DNA from: Anthonomus grandis grandis
Lineage: Eukaryota; Arthropoda; Insecta; Coleoptera; Curculionidae
NCBI RefSeq assembly: GCF_022605725.1
Contig: NC_065567.1
Coordinates: forward strand, 35,691,127 to 35,755,126
Length of the DNA: 64,000 nt
Direction of reading: 5' to 3'
In this document: positions 59,991 through 64,000 of the stretch, piece by piece
How the letters are laid out: every line of letters begins with the position of its first letter
Numbering within the stretch: position 1 is the stretch's first letter
Made by a program: the position numbers and the translations under genes
The notes under the pieces: model-generated
What the model was told of the DNA's origin: nothing
Databases searched by the model: none
What the model saw: only the letters and a program-made list of their open reading frames with translations

Positions 59991-60532
59991 TTGTTTAATA
60001 ACTTAAGTTAAGACTATAATTTAAGTTAAGACTATGCCTCCCTTAGAAGTCTTGCAATGAAACTAAGTTATCATAATTTCTCTGACTCGACCAATAAACT
60101 AGAATCATATATTTCTGGCAGATCCCAAGTATTCACTATCAGGAATCAGTATTGAATTTATTTTATAATAGTGACCTTAAAAGCAGTAATCCCAGTGCTG
60201 CTCTAATTCTCTTCGCAGATAACCAACAGTAATAAAAACCTGCATCTTCGCTCACCTCCAGGATGTGAGTCTATAGGAGTACTAAAGTTGCAGAGAGGTT
60301 TTACTTAATCTCATTTACGTCGCGTTTTTTTGCTTCGGAGAAAGGCTATATGGATTCTTCAGAATGTAGAGCACATATTCCCAAGTTTAATAAAACCCTT
60401 CCTCGCCACTATACGAAACAGTTTCATGTTTAGGTTAGTGGTGGGGAAGTTCACACCATATACTGACTTTTGCATTTATCTATCTATCCACAGTCATATT
60501 ATCTGTATTTAATTTTCTTCTTTATTTTTTAG
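59991..60532. other. intron sequence upstream of IS6 exon
   Basis: Nothing recognised; ends in the acceptor CTTCTTTATTTTTTAG. Confidence 0.45.
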
Positions 60533-61043
60533 ATACAAGATGCTTTAGGTCGAGAATGGCAATGGTCTTACTTTGTCTCAATGGTGATATTAGGCGCATT
60601 TTTCGTTATGAATTTAATTCTTGGTGTCCTCAGCGGTGAATTCTCTAAAGAAAGAGAAAAGGCAAAGGCACGCGGTGATTTCCATAAACTAAGAGAAAAA
60701 CAGCAACTAGAGGAAGATCTTAGAGGTTATTTAGACTGGATAACACAAGCTGAGGACATCGAGCCTGAGGGAGAGGACCATCAAAGTCAAGATCAAAGAA
60801 ATAATATAACCAATGAAATGGCTTCAACAGATCAGTTAGGGGATGAGGAAGTCCAGCATGATTCTTGGGGTTCTAAAAAGAAAAAAGAGTTGGATAGAAT
60901 CAATCGACGAATGCGTAGAGCATGTAGAAAAGCTGTAAAATCGCAGACTTTTTATTGGTTGATTATAGTTTTGGTTTTTTTAAATACGGGTGTTTTGGCT
61001 ACAGAACACTACGAACAACCGAATTGGCTCGACGATTTTCAAG
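60533..61043 (+). CDS. Ca-alpha1D: Cav1 alpha-1 exon, IS6, AID loop and IIS1
   Basis: The largest exon in view (511 bases), acceptor TTATTTTTTAG, donor GTATTA at 61044. It opens IQDALGREWQWSYFVSMVIL, helix IS6 (GAFFVMNLILGVLSGEFSKE), and then the I-II loop. The alpha interaction domain, QQLEEDLRGYLDWITQAE, holds the Gly, Tyr and Trp that bind the beta subunit. An acidic, Gln-rich linker and a basic run (KKKKELDRINRRMRRACRKA) lead into IIS1, FYWLIIVLVFLNTGVLATEH. The last G joins AA of the next exon as Glu. EREKAKARGDF before the AID is typical of L-type rather than P/Q- or T-type channels. Confidence 0.97.
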
Positions 61044-61100
61044 GTATTATTTAAGAAGAATATAATTTCCATTTAAACCAATACCGATTATTTCTTTTAG

Positions 61101-61174
61101 AATATACCAATATGTTTTTTATAGCGCTGTTTACTTTGGAAATGTTGTTAAAAATGTATAGTTTGGGTTTTCAA
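61101..61174 (+). CDS. Ca-alpha1D: Cav1 alpha-1 exon, IIS2
   Basis: A 74-base exon after a 57-bp intron, acceptor TTTCTTTTAG, donor GTAAGT at 61175. With the preceding G it encodes EYTNMFFIALFTLEMLLKMY and SLGFQ, helix IIS2 with its conserved acidic residue. It ends in phase 0. Confidence 0.96.
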
Positions 61175-61231
61175 GTAAGTTCTCCAAATACACACATTTG
61201 TTATTATTGGTAAAGCAGTTATTATTTTCAG

Positions 61232-61383
61232 GGTTACTTTGTCTCGCTATTTAATCGTTTTGATTGTTTTGTTGTTATTGGAAGTATAAGTGAGATGGTG
61301 TTAACTCACTCAAACGTCATGCCTCCCTTGGGAATATCTGTATTACGTTGTGTGAGGTTGTTAAGAGTTTTTAAGGTTACCAA
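61232..61383 (+). CDS. Ca-alpha1D: Cav1 alpha-1 exon, IIS3-IIS4
   Basis: A 152-base exon after a 57-bp intron, acceptor TTATTTTCAG, donor GTAAGT at 61384. It encodes GYFVSLFNRFDCFVVIGSIS (IIS3), EMVLTHSNVMPPLGISVLR (the loop) and CVRLLRVFKVTK (IIS4 voltage sensor). The last Lys codon is split (AA|). The next exon, expected to begin with the YWRSL-type S4-S5 linker, is not in the remaining 2.6 kb, so the gene continues beyond the window. Confidence 0.96.
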
Positions 61384-61709
61384 GTAAGTATTTTCTTTAA
61401 AACATTACTATGAGAAATCACTGTTAATTTTTTATTGGTTCAATATAGTCAGAATCTATAATGATGAACCCTTAAGGTAATTTTTATTGGCTGGTAAAAA
61501 CTATTAGTTTTCTCTATTATAAAGTCAATTTTTAGTTAAAATATCTTGGAAAGCTGAGAATGAATAAGCTGGAAAATATTATATTATGTATTTTAGTAAA
61601 GACCCAGTATTCTAATCGTCTTATGGAATTTTTACATCAGTTGTCTGTACAGTGATACCTCTATTTTTCATCAATAATATCTAACCAAATATTTTAAATT
61701 TAGTAAGAA

Positions 61710-62640
61710 TAATGTAGTCTAACGTCGATTTTAGTCATTCGTCAATAATGTCAATTTTCATTTCTGTTAATTGTCAATGCTGGCAAAAAATCGAACATTC
61801 AGATATATTTTATTTAAATATATCTGGATATAAGACTAAGTGGGAAAAAATATTTAACCATCAAGTTATTTTTAGGAATGTTCTTTCAACATACCTAATT
61901 TTAATTCCAGGAATGTTCTATTCTTTCTGTATTACTATTGATTAACACTGAAATCTCCATTTTTATCAATTACCGAATTATTGGTAATTATTTCAGAAAA
62001 ACGGTTCGAACCTTTTTGAAATTCTTACGTAAATTTTCAATTTCATTCATTTGTCAGCAATATCAGTTTTAACTTCTGTCATTTGGATATAATTTATTTA
62101 ATGCTAAAGATCGTCAAATCTGGGAAAAACATGTATTTAGATTATTCTTGGAATATTATACATAAATATTCTGAATTATTTTTGATTAAAATTGAAAACA
62201 ATAATAATTCGGTATTTTAACCAACAAGAATATTTTTGAATATTTTTTAAATTTAACGTCATTTATCACTGTCATTCATTTGTCACAAATATAGTTTATC
62301 ATTTCTGTCAATTATCGAATGCTATGAATTATGAACTTTCGGATTAATTTTTTATTTAATTTTAAACATCGTCAAATCTGGCAAAAAATATATATCAATA
62401 TTTAAGATCCTGTAATATTATAATAAATAAATATTCGAAATTATTATTGAGTGAAACTGAAATATCCATTTTCATCAGTAATTCCACAATCATTAATTTG
62501 TCAAAAAAGGTCGATTATTATTTCTGTCAATTGTCCAATGAAAATTGAACTTATTGTCAAATTAAGAACCAAATATTCTTTGATAGAAACATTTATTTAT
62601 TTTTGAAAAAGTTTCAATTTTCAAGCCGTACTCTGAACTT
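61710..62640 (+). repeat. diverged intronic tandem repeat, spacing about 220 bp
   Basis: The pair CATT(C/A)(A/G)TTTGTCA and TTTCTGTCAATTGTCAATG recurs at about 61737, 62047, 62273 and 62492, followed by ATCGTCAAATCTGG(C/G)AAAAA and GAAACTGAAAT(A/C)TCCATTTT-like blocks. Spacings are about 310, 226 and 219 bp. Copies are strongly diverged. Confidence 0.55.
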
Positions 62641-62770
62641 GTTGGTTAAAACTAGAATTCGCATTTTTAAATAATAATAATTATGTATTTAAACCAATAA
62701 GAGCAATTTTTTGTTAATTGTCGTTGCGTTGTTAAAAATTAATAAATCGAGAAAAAAAAGTGTTTAGAAG

Positions 62771-63250
62771 TGTGGCGTTTTTACTCTAGGCTAAAATGGG
62801 AACTTAAATACTCGATACACAAAAATAGTTAGCTGATTTATTTACGCACTTACACTACTAATCTCTATCATTTACTACTAGAAATATTTATTTACTACTA
62901 TTTATATTCAATTTAAATATCGCGCCAATATTCCGAACTGAACTGAACTGTCAACTCCCCTCCCAGTAGCGACCCGGCTCTTTATATACTCGGCATAATA
63001 CTGTCCGGACGATTTGCTAACCTTCCATGCAGAGAGATATCTCGATATCTCGATATCTCTAGAAATATCGTTCGGTGTGCCCACTTGTATCATTGCGGAA
63101 GGACGAAATACAGCTGGTATTCGTGGTATTATCAATATCGTTTCCTCCCTAAGCTTATTTCGTCCCGAAATAAATCCAAAGATGATGGATGTCAATATCC
63201 GCAGAAGGTTTCTCTCTGCAACTGAATCTCTTGTAGAAATAACAATCAAT
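62771..63250 (-). mobile_element. Ty3/gypsy 3' LTR
   Basis: On the minus strand it follows the integrase relic at 63260-64000. A purine run (AGAGAAAAGC) just above 63250 could be the polypurine tract and TGATTG the LTR start. Downstream come GATATCTC repeats, a TATA box, TCAGTT initiator repeats, AAATAAATCAG polyadenylation wording and the end CGCCACA at 62771. It is related to the LTR at 11302-11690. The upper boundary is approximate; an open frame of 113 codons inside is judged chance. Confidence 0.65.
62981..62988 (-). promoter_or_regulatory. LTR TATA box
   Basis: Minus-strand TATATAAA within AGTATATAAAGAGCC. Arthropod initiator-like TCAGT copies lie 35-50 bases downstream (62935-62950). 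Confidence 0.6.
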
Positions 63251-63259
63251 GCTTTTCTC

Positions 63260-64000
63260 TAGAAAATGGAATTGCTAGCATTCTCAGATCCTCGGCAAGC
63301 AACTTCTTCTTTAGAGAACACAAAGTATCCCAGACGTCCTTATAGGTTTTTGATGTTACGCCTCTTTGGTAACCAGGTAGAAGTCTCTTCATCGGTTATC
63401 TTGAGTGGTTGCATGATTCTGGGGTTAGACCGACGCAGGTCTTGAATTTTTCCCAACTTTCTACGGAAAACCTCAGACATTATACACATCATATTCCTCC
63501 AGACATTTGTAAATCCTTAGCTACACAATGTGCATGTTCTGGCTCCACTCAGGTGGAGCAGTAAACAGGTTTTGTCGTACTTCATAGGTCACGCTATACC
63601 GACTCTTTCGGCCATTGAAATGATGGGCCATGAGCCATGAGTTCATCGAATGTCAAATCCGACTCGACGATGATTGGATTTGCCGCAGCTCAGCGTCTTA
63701 CTGGTTTCCATAATAAGCCAGTTAAAGTGAGGACTCAAGCTTTACCAAACCAAAAGATCACCAAGTTGATGGCTTCCAGAACTTGGTAAGGCCCATCCAA
63801 AAATGATTTAGCCTCTTAGGGTCATAAAGCCAACCCAAGTCACAATGTTGTACCTCTGGTCTTTGACATTGCCATTATCTGCGTCCTTCATTCGATTATA
63901 AGTAAAATCAATTCTTCTATGCAGCTCACTAACATCTTCCCCACCGGCAACATCGGTTCCTAGCGGTCAATCAAACTTCACATTGCATGGGAGTTCTCTT
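63260..64000 (-). pseudogene. Ty3/gypsy integrase C-terminal region, decayed
   Basis: Read from base 64000 on the minus strand: RELPCNVKFD, a stop, then DVAGGEDVSELHRRIDFTYN and RMKDADNGNVKDQRYNIVTW. This is the stretch after the integrase catalytic core of Ty3/gypsy pol (ELP-C---FG-P, a helix, then the basic SH3-like C-terminal domain). The next frame gives DPKRLNHFWMGLTKFW, matching the usual NP-R---K-SPKL---WEGPY region. Stops and frame changes are frequent. It lies directly upstream of the LTR at 62771-63250, as expected at the 3' end of such an element. The rest of pol is outside the window. Confidence 0.65.

Noticed and set aside
62908..63249. 113-codon minus-strand open frame as a gene
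   Set aside because: It lies wholly inside the LTR and overlaps the TATA box; no domain is recognisable.
1..64000. CRISPR arrays, tRNA or rRNA genes, prokaryotic operons
   Set aside because: No regularly spaced short repeats with unique spacers, no cloverleaf with A and B boxes and no rRNA sequence were seen; the split gene shows that the DNA is eukaryotic.

Overview
This window is eukaryotic nuclear DNA, AT-rich and very rich in transposons. The split gene and the repeat families point to an insect, possibly a beetle; the species assignment is inference. The only conserved host gene I can support is the 5' part of an L-type voltage-gated calcium channel alpha-1 subunit (Cav1; Drosophila Ca-alpha1D) on the + strand. 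I place ten exons at 34465-34855, 45569-45674, 55316-55455, 55547-55653, 57548-57697, 57758-57972, 60533-61043, 61101-61174 and 61232-61383 (nine separate blocks are resolved; the count of coding blocks here is nine). They join in frame across every intron and run from the cytoplasmic N-terminus through repeat I, the beta-subunit binding (AID) loop and IIS1-IIS4. The first methionine exon is not found and the rest of repeat II onward lies beyond base 64000.

Bases 1-34464 hold no host exon I can recognise and are a graveyard of mobile elements. In order: a piggyBac-type element with TTAA target duplications and a broken transposase (659-3033), a 114-bp tandem duplication (5981-6245), a 436-bp TA-flanked MITE (7313-7748), a decayed mariner-like transposase (8789-9270), a non-LTR reverse transcriptase relic (10230-10830), two LTR-like remnants (10990-11190 and 11302-11690), a perfect foldback between 7-bp repeats (13403-13467), a 5'-truncated non-LTR element with one stop codon (13576-15390), a full-span but decayed endonuclease/RT element (21785-24120), an LTR remnant (24517-24922), an unusual ACGT-rich complex repeat array (25910-28350, resuming 29880-30065) split by a jockey-like relic (28388-29625), and another decayed endonuclease/RT element (31090-33495).

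Within the calcium channel gene, three long introns (10.7, 9.6 and 2.6 kb) are packed with further relics: RT fragments at 35640-36590, 38813-39031, 40880-40990, 43205-44445 and 57130-57380, a mariner-like element with long inverted ends (36750-38280), a 166-bp MITE (43699-43864), a satellite with about 175-bp spacing (48340-49790 and 51780-53000) and an LTR (50578-50998). The remaining introns are 57-1900 bp. In the last intron there is a diverged tandem repeat (61710-62640), followed by a Ty3/gypsy 3' LTR with its own TATA box (62771-63250) and the end of its integrase (63260-64000).

In the gene body every coding relic whose orientation I can read is antisense to the channel gene. No tRNA, rRNA, CRISPR or bacterial-type operon was seen. 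The items most worth follow-up are the ACGT-rich array, the 51-bp foldback, the three-copy antisense ORF-like repeat at 59150-59990 and the intronic hairpin at 58080-58117.
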